DNA from: Actinomycetota bacterium | GTDB lineage: Bacteria > Actinomycetota > CADDZG01 > WHSQ01 | DNA: 64,000 nucleotides | Assembly: GCA_030447315.1 (NCBI GenBank) | Contig: JAUJPD010000001.1 | Coordinates: forward strand, 289,834-353,833 | Direction of reading: 5' to 3' | Shown: one piece after another, positions 24,255 through 32,723 of the stretch | Position numbering within the stretch: the stretch's first letter is position 1 | Layout of the letters: each line of letters begins with the position of its first letter | Program-made: the position numbers and the translations under genes | Notes under the pieces: generated by a model | What the model was told of the DNA's origin: nothing | What the model saw: only the letters and a program-made list of their open reading frames with translations | Databases searched by the model: none

Positions 24255-24544
24255 ACCTCGACTCCATAGAGAGCCAGCACCGCTTTGGTGAAGATGAAGT
24301 CCATCCCAAAGATGATCGCGGCGACGACGATGGAAACGACCAGAACCACCGTCGAGTAAGCAACGACCTCGGAGCGGGTCGGCCACGCCACCTTCTTCAG
24401 CTCGGCGATCACTTCCTTGAAGAACTGGCCCGGCTTCGTGCGCTCTTTCTTGGTAGGCGCGCCGGGAGGTTTGACGGCGGGACGCCCCGCGGTCTTCTTG
24501 CGGTCTTCTTCCTTCTTCATCATCCGCTTGTACTGCCTATTCAC
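24251..24544 (-). CDS. secE: Preprotein translocase subunit SecE
   Basis: Essential clamp subunit of the SecYEG channel. The 97 residues have a basic N-terminal tail, the conserved amphipathic motif [17 protein letters not shown] (about 44-60) and one membrane helix (about 62-84). This is the single-span form usual in Gram-positive bacteria. It starts at GTG and overlaps nusG by 4 nt, the standard secE-nusG arrangement. Confidence 0.96.
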   Translation of the reverse strand: MNRQYKRMMKKEEDRKKTAGRPAVKPPGAPTKKERTKPGQFFKEVIAELKKVAWPTRSEVVAYSTVVLVVSIVVAAIIFGMDFIFTKAVLALYGVEV

Positions 24545-24650
24545 GGCCCAGACCCTTTCGTTATCGACCGCTGCCGGACGCGAGAAACCAGGGTCCGCTG
24601 CGGGGGGATGAGATGCAAGGTTAGCACGAGAAGGGGGCGAGCGTACGATC

Positions 24651-25504
24651 TCAACTCTCGGGCACGAGCTCGTCGAGCGGCAGAGGATCGGGCGGCTCCG
24701 GCACCTCGATCGGTCGGTTGGGCTCCGAGATGCTCATGTCCAAAGTGAAGCTCGCTCCTGAGAGGGGGCCGAGGATCTCGCTCAGGCCCACCTCTTCGCC
24801 TAGCGCGAGGTCCACCTCGATCAGAAGGCGGCGAAGCAGCCGGTCCTCGGCGCCCGTGATGACTTCGATGTGGGAGGACTGGACCGCGTTCTCGACCCGC
24901 TCGGCCTCGTCGTCCTCGATCGTTTGGAAGGCGGTGCCGGACCCGAACCTCTGGGCGATCGAGAAGAGATCGTTGAGAGCCGTCACCACATCCAGCTCGC
25001 CGGTGATCCGATCCACCTCCTCGCCGTCGAGGCCCTCGCCCTCTTCGAGCTGGGGATCCACGAGCCACGAGCCGATATCTGTGTCTTCGAAGGGACTGCC
25101 TCCCTCGCCGGACCCGCCCAAGAGGCCCTCGCTCTGGTCGGGGGGAGCTCGTAGGCCTGGTCGTCCACCTCGATGAAAGCGCGTTCGCCGGTGGAGACGA
25201 AACCCTGGGAGGCGCCGTCGGCTCCGAGATCGGTGTATTCGAGGTCCGCTATCGGAAGTTGCCCCTCTTCGGGTAGCTGGAAGCTCCCGATCAGCTCGAA
25301 CCCGGCGACCTGCGCATTGCGCGCGTCTTCACCCGGAGCCGCTTCCGCTTGCACGCGCAGCTCCAGGATGCCGCTTCGCAGCTCTTCGAGGTTCTGGGCG
25401 GTCTCTGCGACCACGTCCCCGGGACCGGTTGAGCAAGAGGTCAAGATCAAGATCAAGCCGAGCCCCAGCGAGACCGCCAGCCGCTTCCTGCCGGTGGTGG
25501 GCAC
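24651..25504 (-). CDS. Predicted lipoprotein, LprG/LolA-like, with one frameshift
   Basis: The N-terminus has a signal peptide and lipobox (LGLILILTSC), so the mature protein should be lipid-anchored outside the membrane. The sequence after it (GFELIGSFQLPEEGQLPIAD, FVSTGERAFIEVDDQAYELP) resembles mycobacterial LppX/LprAFG-type lipid-carrier lipoproteins, but this is fold-level recognition only. The reading frame breaks at a C6 run near 25140-25145; adding one C joins the two parts into 284 residues. It lies between the LVIVD gene and secE. Confidence 0.7.
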
Positions 25505-25626
25505 TAAGGCGATTCCTCGGGCGGCGGCGAGCTCTCTTGCGAGTGGTGGTCGCGGAGGCCGGGCTTCTCTATAGGTGAAGTCGCCCCCGGTTCATAACCG
25601 GAGGCCGCGGGTGTAAACGCAGTGAG

Positions 25627-26775
25627 TTAGCGAGGAACCGCGGAGAGCGTTCCGAGGCTGGCGTCGGTAACGTAGTAATACCGCCCCACCACCTCCACGT
25701 CGATCGCGTAAGGAGAGCCCATCACGCCGGCGAGCTCGTTGCGCGCGCCCCTGGCCCGGTAGCCCTCCCGCGGGAGCAATCCGGCCCGAGCCAACATCGA
25801 AGACGCCCACACCAAGCGACGACTGAGCCACATAGAGACGGCTGCCCACGAGGTCCATCCCCTGGAGGAACAGATGTTCGGCGGGGTCGACACCGACATG
25901 CAGTCGCCCCGTCCTCTTCACATCCCCGAGGTCGCCGGCGTCGAGCACCATCACCTGCGGCGGGATCTGGTCGTTGAACCAGTATTCGGTCGCGGCATAG
26001 ACCGTTCGGGACGTCTTGGTCGAAGCCACCTCTATCTCGGCGAGGCCGACCTCGCTCCAGGACCCGACCTCGACCGGATGGGCGGGGTTGGAGAAGTCGA
26101 AGATCTGTAGCCCGGTCCTCCCGGTCGAGACGTAGAGCAACGGTCGTCCGGTCATGGGGTCCTTCGGGTCGTAGAACAGACCCGCCGAAGCCGGGCCCCC
26201 GACCTTGAGGGCCGGAAGGGCATCGACGTGCACGGGAACGAGAGCTCCGGTCGTCGCCTCGAAACGGCTGACCACCATCCCGTCGATCGCGTCCAGGAGC
26301 ACGACATACTCGGCGCCCCCCTGGCTGAGGTGCTGCACCCGGTAGGAGCCGCCGGCGGGAAGGTAGAAGGCCAGCTTCGGGTCCTTCGGGTCAGAGACGT
26401 CTAAGACGTGCAGTCCCTCCTCGTCGAAGGTCTTGGTCTGCCGGGCGTAGAAAAGCCACTTCCCGTCGTCCGAGAACGACAGATCACCGTCGAGGGAATC
26501 CTTGGCGGTGTCATAGCGGCCGACCACTTTGGGAGACCGCGGGTCGCTGGTGTCGAGGATCGCGACGGTGCCCTCATCCCGCTGCAGGACGGCCCCGATA
26601 TCGCCATGAACCTCGACGCGGCCGAGACCGGCTTTCTTGGAGACCTCGATCACACGGGGCCGGGACCGGATGGAGCTGAACGGGAGTTTCGCTTCGAAGC
26701 AGCAGCGTAGGGAGCCTGCAGCAACATCAGCGACAGCAGCAGGGCGAGGGCTGAGCGCGGATGGGTTCGGGTCAT
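25627..26775 (-). CDS. Secreted LVIVD-repeat beta-propeller protein with two frameshifts
   Basis: A signal peptide (ALALLLSLMLLQAPYAAA) begins at the ATG at 26775. The body carries LVIVD-type repeats, each with a D-x-S-D/N-P turn (VAILDTSDPRSPKVVGRYD, LHVLDVSDPKDPKLAFYLP, LQIFDFSNPAHPVEVGSWS), expected to form an extracellular propeller. A base appears lost near 26655, joining the signal peptide to VIEVSKKAG. A second break near 25795 restores an end reading GRYYYVTDASLGTLSAVPR. Ligand or partner is unknown. Confidence 0.75.
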
Positions 26776-26845
26776 GCCGAAGGATTCGCCCCCACGAGCC
26801 CGGTTCCTTCGTGGGGGGCAGGGACCTCGGCGAGGCGCGACCCCT

Positions 26846-27232
26846 CTACTGCGGGGCCGGAAAGCCGACGACCTCGGCGAGGGTATCGACCACCTCTTCC
26901 ATGGGTCGATCCTTCGGGAGGAATCCGTCCGCGCCCAGCTCGCGCGCCAGACCCCGATGGTGCTCGTCGTCGATGCCCGACAGGACGAGGATCTTCGTCT
27001 TCGGGCAGCACTGTCTGATTTTGGATACGGAGGTCAAGCCGTCCATCTGCGGCATGGCGACATCCAGGACGACCACGTCGGGGTTCAGCTGTTGGACAAG
27101 ATCAACGGCTTCGAGGCCGTTCGTCGCCTCACCTACCACCTCGAAGCGGCCGTCAAACTCGAGGTTCGTGCGGATCAGCGTACGAAGGTTGGCCAGGTCG
27201 TCGGCTATCAGCACCCGGATCCGTCCAAGCAT
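26846..27232 (-). CDS. Single-domain response regulator (receiver only)
   Basis: A 128-residue CheY-like receiver. Acidic pair DD in VLIADD, phosphoacceptor Asp in VVVLDVAMPQMDG, Ser in ILVLSG and Lys in GFLPKD are visible. No output domain follows. I start at ATG (MLGRIRVLIADD); upstream codons run into the tRNA-derived repeats and are not conserved. No histidine kinase lies nearby, so the input is unknown. Confidence 0.85.
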   Translation of the reverse strand: MLGRIRVLIADDLANLRTLIRTNLEFDGRFEVVGEATNGLEAVDLVQQLNPDVVVLDVAMPQMDGLTSVSKIRQCCPKTKILVLSGIDDEHHRGLARELGADGFLPKDRPMEEVVDTLAEVVGFPAPQ

Positions 27233-27547
27233 GCCCTCATCATGACCTGTCCAGATCGGTGGCGGCGATCGATCCAGGAGGTGGAGCAGGGCGGAGGGAT
27301 TCGAATTTTCGAACCCCATGGGGCTGGAGGCTTTGGAGACCAGCGGGCTTTTTTAAGCAGGGCGGGAGGGATTCGAACCCCCGGCCCATGGGCGCGGCTG
27401 GAGACCAGCGCGGCTTTTTTAAGCAGGGCGGGAGGATTCGAACCCCCGGCCCATGGGCGCGGCTGGAGACCAGCGCGGCTTTTTTTAAGCAGGGCGGGAG
27501 GGATTCGAACCCCGGCCCATGGGCGCGGCTGGAGCAGCTTTTTTAAG
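27233..27547. other. Gap between the response regulator and tRNA-Trp
   Basis: A 315-nt non-coding stretch almost entirely filled by the tRNA-Trp-derived tandem repeats. The only other content is the short leader of the response regulator gene. Confidence 0.7.
27286..27546. repeat. Four tandem repeats derived from the 3' half of tRNA-Trp
   Basis: Units of 71, 66, 66 and 58 bp at 27286-27356, 27357-27422, 27423-27488 and 27489-27546. Read on the minus strand each carries the tRNA T-arm, acceptor 3' strand and discriminator G of the adjacent tRNA-Trp, preceded by a changed anticodon-arm segment (GCGCTGGTCTCCA then GCCGCGCCCATG). Read on the plus strand each ends with a GC hairpin and T6-T7. The two middle units are almost identical; the farthest is the most diverged. 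Confidence 0.9.
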
Positions 27548-27622
27548 CAGGGCGGGAGGGATTCGAACCCCCGGCCACTGGTTTTGGAGACCAGCGCTCT
27601 GACCAGACTGAGCTACCGCCCT
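27548..27622 (-). tRNA. tRNA-Trp (CCA anticodon)
   Basis: A 75-nt cloverleaf. Acceptor AGGGCGG pairs with CCGCCCT, discriminator G; D-arm GCTC/GAGC; anticodon stem CTGGT/ACCAG with loop CTCCAAA, anticodon CCA; T-arm GGGGG, loop TTCGAAT, CCCTC (one G-U pair). No CCA end is encoded. tRNA-Trp commonly lies upstream of secE; here two other genes and a repeat array separate them. It lies 22 nt after the anti-sigma gene and is probably co-transcribed with it. Confidence 0.95.
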
Positions 27623-27644
27623 ATGAGGCAGCAGTCTAGTCGCC

Positions 27645-27992
27645 CTAGGCGGTGGCGACGCGGCCGCGGCGGGTCTTCCACACCGCGGCGCCGGCACCGA
27701 CGGCGGCTACGGCGAGGCCCGCCGCGTACCTGTTGCGATGGCGGACCACATGGCTGCGCACGTCTTGCCCGCGAGAGGTCCGATAGGGGATCGAAGCGAG
27801 CTGGTGGAACAGCTCGGGAGGGGGAGTGACGGTCTCGCTCCTCAGCTGTTCGAGGGAGCTGAACAGTGTCTGGTAGTGGACAAGCTCGTCGGCGCAACCA
27901 GCGCACGAAGAAAGATGTCGCCGTACCCCGAGACCCGTGTCGCCGTCTCTCGTGTAGCTCGGAAGGGCCTCTCGCACCTCTTCACACCTCAT
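27645..27992 (-). CDS. Anti-sigma factor with zinc-finger (zf-HC2) domain
   Basis: A 115-residue protein with the ZAS motif H-x3-C-x2-C (RRHLSSCAGCADEL) and an upstream Cys (MRCEEVREAL). The C-terminal third has a short hydrophobic stretch (YAAGLAVAAVGAGAAVW), a likely membrane anchor. Its start overlaps the sigma factor stop by 4 nt, the usual sigma/anti-sigma layout. It should bind and hold the ECF sigma factor upstream. Confidence 0.85.
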   Translation of the reverse strand: MRCEEVREALPSYTRDGDTGLGVRRHLSSCAGCADELVHYQTLFSSLEQLRSETVTPPPELFHQLASIPYRTSRGQDVRSHVVRHRNRYAAGLAVAAVGAGAAVWKTRRGRVATA

Positions 27993-28582
27993 CGCTCTTC
28001 TCCTTCGAACAACATGCCTCTCAATCTCTTACGGCCTCGATGCACCCGGACCTTCGCTGCGGTCTCGCTGATCCCAAGTTGTTGCGCCATCTCCTCGATG
28101 CTCATCCCATAGACGTCTCTCAATGTGACTGCGGTTCGGTACTGCTCCGGCAACCGAGCCAACGCTGCCTGCAACGCCTGCACCTCGATACGTGCTCCTG
28201 CCGTGGCCTCGACGGATCCCGAAGATGGAAGCTCCGTCAAGACATCGTCTTGCGAACCCGACTCGTGACTCTGCCTACGCCTGCGGCTGCGGTGCTTGGA
28301 CAAGGCAGAGTTGCTGGCGACCCGATACAGCCACGTCTGAAACATGGCGTCTCCCCGGAACCCATGAAGACCTCGCCATGCCTTCAGATACGCGTCCTGC
28401 GTAGCCTCGGCGGCATCCTGCGGATCTCCCAAGATGCGGAGACACAACGTATAGACGTCCCGGTGCGTTGCCTTGACCAACTCGGCCCACGCTCGCTCGT
28501 CACCGTTCTTGCAACGTTCGACGATCTCTGCGGAGACACGTTCGGACGACGCTCCGTCCCGGTGATCGCTTGGACGCCTCAT
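27989..28582 (-). CDS. ECF-type RNA polymerase sigma factor
   Basis: A 197-residue sigma-70 family protein with region 2 (AWAELVKATHRDVYTLCLRI, DAAEATQDAYLKAWRGLHGF, FQTWLYRVASNSAL) and region 4 (LPEQYRTAVTLRDVYGMSIE, TAAKVRVHRGRKRLRGML). Regions 1 and 3 are absent, as in ECF factors. The ATG start has no Shine-Dalgarno, but TAACCT lies 8 nt upstream (28591-28596), suggesting a leaderless mRNA. It is paired with the downstream anti-sigma gene. The regulon is unknown. Confidence 0.88.
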   Translation of the reverse strand: MRRPSDHRDGASSERVSAEIVERCKNGDERAWAELVKATHRDVYTLCLRILGDPQDAAEATQDAYLKAWRGLHGFRGDAMFQTWLYRVASNSALSKHRSRRRRQSHESGSQDDVLTELPSSGSVEATAGARIEVQALQAALARLPEQYRTAVTLRDVYGMSIEEMAQQLGISETAAKVRVHRGRKRLRGMLFEGEER

Positions 28583-28646
28583 GTGGGCCGAGGTTACAGG
28601 GGCCCCTCCGACGTTGTCGCTCAAGGGGCCAGCCCGCGGGCGGCGT

Positions 28647-29099
28647 CTAGTCGGACTCGAAGATCGATTCGAGACGAGACAGCAGCCGGGCTTTGTCCAG
28701 CTCGGCCTCACGCCGCACACGCAGCTCCTCGTTGGAAGACGTCAGCAGGTCTTCTATCGAGTTCACGAGCTCGTCGTCGTCGAACGGCTTCGTGAGATAG
28801 GTGTCGGCACCCAGCTTGTAGCCGCGAACCCAATCGGACTCGGAGGTTTTCGCGGTGAGGATGAGCACCTTCACCCGATCCTTGATGCCGGACGACTTCA
28901 ACTCTTTCAAAACGGTGAAGCCGTCCATCTGCGGCATCATGATGTCGAGAACCAGGACGTCGGTGGGGTCATCGGCCAGCATGTCGAGAGCCTGGCGTCC
29001 GTTCTGAGCGACACTGACCTTGTGGCCTTCTTCGACGAGGATGGTGCTCAGCAAGCTCCTGATCGCGGGATCGTCTTCGGCGATGAGGATCCGGGTCAT
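28647..29099 (-). CDS. Response regulator with C-terminal coiled-coil tail
   Basis: A 150-residue receiver protein: DD in ILIAEDD, phosphoacceptor in VLVLDIMMPQMDG, Thr in ILTAKT and Lys in YLTKPFDDDE. After the receiver come about 28 charged residues (SNEELRVRREAELDKARLLS) that could form a coiled coil for dimerisation. No DNA-binding domain. GGGAGG lies 8 nt before the ATG. It precedes the ECF sigma gene by 64 nt on the same strand. Confidence 0.88.
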   Translation of the reverse strand: MTRILIAEDDPAIRSLLSTILVEEGHKVSVAQNGRQALDMLADDPTDVLVLDIMMPQMDGFTVLKELKSSGIKDRVKVLILTAKTSESDWVRGYKLGADTYLTKPFDDDELVNSIEDLLTSSNEELRVRREAELDKARLLSRLESIFESD

Positions 29100-29373
29100 A
29101 TCAGGCGCCTCCCTTCAAAGCCTCACTGGGTACTGCGGGTCGGGTCATCTCGTCGCCGGGTATGGATCCGAGGTTGGACCTGGGGCTCGCGCTCCTGCTC
29201 TCGACCGAGCGAGCCTAAGGCCTCCCTTCGATGACTCCAGTTCTCTCGGCGGCTGGGTGATCTGCTCGTCGCTGCGATCGCCGTAAACATCGGGACGCCC
29301 CCAAGCTCACTTGAGCCGCGCCCCGCGCCCATCGAGGCCATCCCGCCCAGGCGCACCGATTACGCTCGGAGAG

Positions 29374-30316
29374 GTGACCGAGCCCCGCTTGCCTTTCGTG
29401 TCTGCCACACCCTCTGGAGCAACCGCGGAGAGCCTCGTGAGGCAGAAGGAGCAACGGGAGCTCACGGTAACCGTCTGCCTGCCTGCGCTCGACGAAGCCG
29501 CCACCATCGCTTCCATCTGCGCATCGATCAGGTCGTCACTGCTCGAAAACGGATTGGTCGATCGCCTGTTAGTGGTGGATTCCGGCTCTACGGACCGCAC
29601 GCGGGAGCTGGCAGACGCCGCCGGCGCCACCGTCATCGGGGCCGGTGAAGACCTCGCCGACCGGCCCTTCGCCCCAACTGGGAAGGGCGGCGCGCTATGG
29701 AAGAGCCTCGCGGCGACGACCAGCGACATCGTGGTGTGGCTCGACTCCGATGTGCGGAACTTCTCGCCGGGGTCCGTGACGAAGCTGCTCGGCCCCCTGC
29801 TCATGGACCGCAAGGTCCGCTTGACCAAAGCTTTCTACGACCGTCCGATCCAAGCTCCCGACGGAAGCTTGACCGACGGGGCGCCCGCGTCACCGAGTTG
29901 GTCGTGCGCCCGTTGGCGCATCTGCTCTTTCCAGAGCTCATCGGTTTCCTCCAACCCTGTCCGGAGAGTGCGCCGGGTACCGCGGCGACCTGGCGGCGCT
30001 GCCCTTCTTCACCGACTACGGCGTCGAGATCGGGTTGATGATCGACTTCGTGACCCGCCACGGGCTGGATCCGGTGAGGCAGGTCGATCTCGGGGTGCGG
30101 GTACACCGCAACCGGGACCTGGCTGCTCTGGGACGGATGGCTTTCCAGGTCATGCAGGTCATGACCCGCCGCGCCGAGGACCTCGGCCGTATCAAGCTCG
30201 ACGCCGAGTGGCCCGCTCAGATGATCCAGTTCACGCCGGTGACGGCGCAGCCGCACGCTCACGATCTAAGCGTGACGGAGCTTCCTCCTATGAAGGACGT
30301 CCTCGCAATCGGTTGA
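29374..30316 (+). CDS. gpgS: Glucosyl-3-phosphoglycerate synthase, two frameshifts
   Basis: GT81 enzyme that joins glucose from a nucleotide sugar to 3-phosphoglycerate, first step to glucosylglycerate. Diagnostic pieces: TVCLPALDEAATIASI, VVDSGSTDRTRELAD, the metal-binding DSD in DIVVWLDSDVRN, GARVTELVVRPLAHLLFPEL, GECAGYRGDLAALPFF, GVEIGLMIDF and DLGVRVHRNRDL. One G is missing in a G run near 29878-29881 and one C in the CCC at 29955-29957; with both restored the product is about 314 residues, near the mycobacterial length. GTG start chosen with TACGCT 7 nt upstream. Confidence 0.85.
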
Positions 30317-31580
30317 ACAGGCTCTTCGTCTCCGGGGTGGCAGGCGGCGGTGACGCGTCCGGGCTGGTGACGGCCACGACCGGATCCCGCTCAGGGACCA
30401 CCGACGGAGGCGTGACGGCAGCAGTCGCTGCATGGGGTGAGGGCTGGTTGCCGAGAACGTGGACCAGAAGTGGCTCATCACGAGCTTGGCCACGGCCACC
30501 GCGGGCACCCCGAGAAGCACGCCCCAGAACCCGGCCACCGTGCCGCCCGCCAGGATCGAGAGCATCACGGTCACCGGGTGCAGCTTCACCGCCCTCTTCA
30601 TCACGTTCGGGCTGATGATGTGGTTGTCGATCTGTTGCACGATCAGAGCGACCAGCGCGGCTTTGAGTCCGAGCGCCACCTCCCGTGACCGATCCGATCA
30701 ACAGACCCAGGCCTCCCCCGATGAAAGGGCCGACCAGCGGGATCAGGTTGGTGAAGCCGGCGATCGCGCCGATCACCAACCAGAAGGGCAAACCGATGAT
30801 CGCGAACCCGGTGGCCGCCATGACCCCCACGAGCAAGGCCACGAGGAACTGACCCCGGAAGAAGCCCCCCACCGTGCGGCCCACCTTGGAACCCAGGTCG
30901 GCCAGCTCTTCTCGATGGGCGGGCGGCACGAGGTTCAGCAGGTCCCGTTGCAGGTGGGGCAGGTCGATGAGGAGGTACAAGGCGAGCAGGGGGCCGAGCA
31001 CGAATATGAAGAGGACCTCGAGCACCGAAGAACCGAGCTCGGTGAGTCGCGAAGTCGAGGCCGCGATGCGGTCGCGGAATCCGCTTGTTACCTCATCGCA
31101 CCGCTGGTGTGAGGGGGCGTCTGCATCTTCGGTGTCATCCGCACCCAGGAGACAGGTCACGCTCGCGGTATCCACCCTGACGCCGAAACGGTCCTCTACT
31201 CCCTCTCCCGCGCTGGTGATGGAATCCGCCAGCTCGACCTTGAACCGGGGCCACTCCTCGCTGAACCGATCGATCTGGCCCGACAGGAGCGGGCTCACCG
31301 CAAGGATCAGCAAGGTGAGGCTGCCGAGCACGAACACGTAGGCGATGAAGGTGGCCGCGGTGCGCGATACCCGTCTCTCTTCGAGCCGAGACACGATCGG
31401 GTTCAACAGATAGATGATGATCAGGGCGAGGACCAGCGGCGGGAAGATGATCTTGATCTTGAACAACACCCAGACCAGGATCGAGCCCAGGATCAGGAGG
31501 CCGATCAGCGACCAGGCCGCGATGCCGGCACGCCTCAGTCTTTCCCCTGCCGGCAACCTCGGGAGCTGTGACGTGGCCAT
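30288..31580 (-). CDS. AI-2E family membrane permease, two frameshifts
   Basis: Member of the AI-2E/PerM-type permease family; substrate here unknown. Hydrophobic spans include LIGLLILGSILVWVLF, LVLALIIIYLLNP, FIAYVFVLGSLTLLILAVSP and a C-terminal set with GFTNLIPLVGPFIGG and QQIDNHIISPNVM, a family hallmark. The frame shifts near 30675-30690 and again near 30455-30470, then ends KSLFNRLRGRPS. GATACT lies 6 nt before the ATG with no Shine-Dalgarno. The 3' end overlaps the converging gpgS by 29 bp. Confidence 0.82.
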   Translation of the reverse strand: MATSQLPRLPAGERLRRAGIAAWSLIGLLILGSILVWVLFKIKIIFPPLVLALIIIYLLNPIVSRLEERRVSRTAATFIAYVFVLGSLTLLILAVSPLLSGQIDRFSEEWPRFKVELADSITSAGEGVEDRFGVRVDTASVTCLLGADDTEDADAPSHQRCDEVTSGFRDRIAASTSRLTELGSSVLEVLFIFVLGPLLALYLLIDLPHLQRDLLNLVPPAHREELADLGSKVGRTVGGFFRGQFLVALLVGVMAATGFAIIGLPFWLVIGAIAGFTNLIPLVGPFIGGGLGLLIGSVTGGGARTQSRAGRSDRATDRQPHHQPERDEEGGEAAPGDRDALDPGGRHGGRVLGRASRGARGGRGQARDEPLLVHVLGNQPSPHAATAAVTPPSVVPERDPVVAVTSPDASPPPATPETKSLFNRLRGRPS

Positions 31581-31616
31581 GCACGCAGTATCCCCCCCAA
31601 CGGGGCGGGAGAACCG

Positions 31617-32702
31617 TCACCAGGGCTGACGAGTGAACAACGAGCCGACCGCGTCGCGGAGAGCGCCGGCCGAAGCGAGGGCCGAGGACGACTCGGACCC
31701 GTCCAGCGCGATCACATCGCTGAACCCCGCCGTCAGCGGGGTCTTCTTCGGGACGTCGAGTTGCCCGAATACTCCGAGACAAGGCACCCCCAGTCGGCGC
31801 GACATCCGGGCAACGCCTACCGGTGCCTTCCCCTCCAGGCTCTGAGGATCGAACCGCCCTTCACCTGTGATCACCGCATCCACGTTCGAGATGAGGCGCT
31901 CCAGGCCCAGCCTCTGCGCGATGAAAGCGAACCCAGAGGTCAGCTCGGCCCCCAGAAAAGCGAGCAGCCCTGCACCCAGCCCGCCGCCGGCGCCCGCTCC
32001 GGGCACGTCTTCGACCTCGATGCCCAGCTGCTCGCGTATGACGGCGGCGAGATTTCGAAGGCCGCGCTCCAACAACTCAACCTGTTCGGGAGTGGCACCT
32101 TTCTGGGGGCCGAATCGGCGGGCGCTTCCGCCATCGCCGGTCAGGGGGGAATCGACGTCGCATAGCGCGACGACCTTCATCTGGCCCTCACCCGCGGGCG
32201 GCTGCACCCGGTGGATGTCGATCAGACCCGCTCCGCCGGGCGAGGTCTCACGGCCCTGTTGATCCAAGAAGCTCCACCCCAGCGCTCGGGCCACACCCGT
32301 TCCTCCGTCGGTAGAAGCCGTACCACCGACCCCGACGAGCACGGTGGCAGGAGCAAACATCTCGCCGACCTGCGCGATCGTTCGGCCGACGCCTTCCGAA
32401 CTCGCGTGCATCGGATCCCCGCGTCCCTCCGCAGCCGTCTCTACACACACGGAGCCGTCTGCGAGAACGGCAACCGCCGCTCTGCACGGCGCGCGCCAGG
32501 GATCGACCGTGGTCACGAACACCTTCCTTCCCCCCGACGCATCCAGCAGCGTGTCCGAGGTCCCTCCCCCTCCGTCGGCAACGGGAGACGAGGACAGAAC
32601 CGCGTCGGGATAGACGCCACGGATGCCGTCTGCGATCGCCAGGGCGGCCGCGGGAGCGGACAGCGTCCCCTTGAACTTGTCGGGAGCGATCAGGATGCGC
32701 AC
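31617..32702 (-). CDS. Glycerate kinase (GlxK/GarK family)
   Basis: Phosphorylates D-glycerate, giving 2- or 3-phosphoglycerate depending on the subfamily. The about 361-residue protein begins RILIAPDKFKGTLSAPAAAL and contains PVADGGGGTSDTL, VGVGGTASTDGGTG and DAVITGEGRFDPQSLEGKAP, hallmarks of this family. I use the GTG at 32702; another GTG two codons upstream is possible. It faces otsA head-to-head across a few bases. Beside gpgS it could recycle glycerate released from glucosylglycerate (inference). Confidence 0.92.
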   Translation of the reverse strand: MRILIAPDKFKGTLSAPAAALAIADGIRGVYPDAVLSSSPVADGGGGTSDTLLDASGGRKVFVTTVDPWRAPCRAAVAVLADGSVCVETAAEGRGDPMHASSEGVGRTIAQVGEMFAPATVLVGVGGTASTDGGTGVARALGWSFLDQQGRETSPGGAGLIDIHRVQPPAGEGQMKVVALCDVDSPLTGDGGSARRFGPQKGATPEQVELLERGLRNLAAVIREQLGIEVEDVPGAGAGGGLGAGLLAFLGAELTSGFAFIAQRLGLERLISNVDAVITGEGRFDPQSLEGKAPVGVARMSRRLGVPCLGVFGQLDVPKKTPLTAGFSDVIALDGSESSSALASAGALRDAVGSLFTRQPW

Positions 32703-32709
32703 GGCCACC

Positions 32710-32716
32710 TACGATA
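32710..32716. promoter_or_regulatory. Shared bidirectional -10 element for otsA and glycerate kinase
   Basis: The heptamer TACGATA gives TACGAT on the plus strand and TATCGT on the minus strand. Each lies exactly 8 nt from a start codon (otsA ATG at 32724; glycerate kinase GTG at 32702), and neither gene has a Shine-Dalgarno sequence. No good -35 box was recognised on either side. Confidence 0.5.
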
Positions 32717-32723
32717 CGGACAC

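Noticed and set aside
27286-27546. CRISPR array
   Set aside because: The units are contiguous with no unique spacers, contain tRNA T-arm sequence and have no cas genes nearby.
27286-27622. An integrated prophage or genomic island at tRNA-Trp
   Set aside because: tRNA 3' duplicates suggest att scars, but no integrase or foreign genes lie between them; flanking genes are ordinary.
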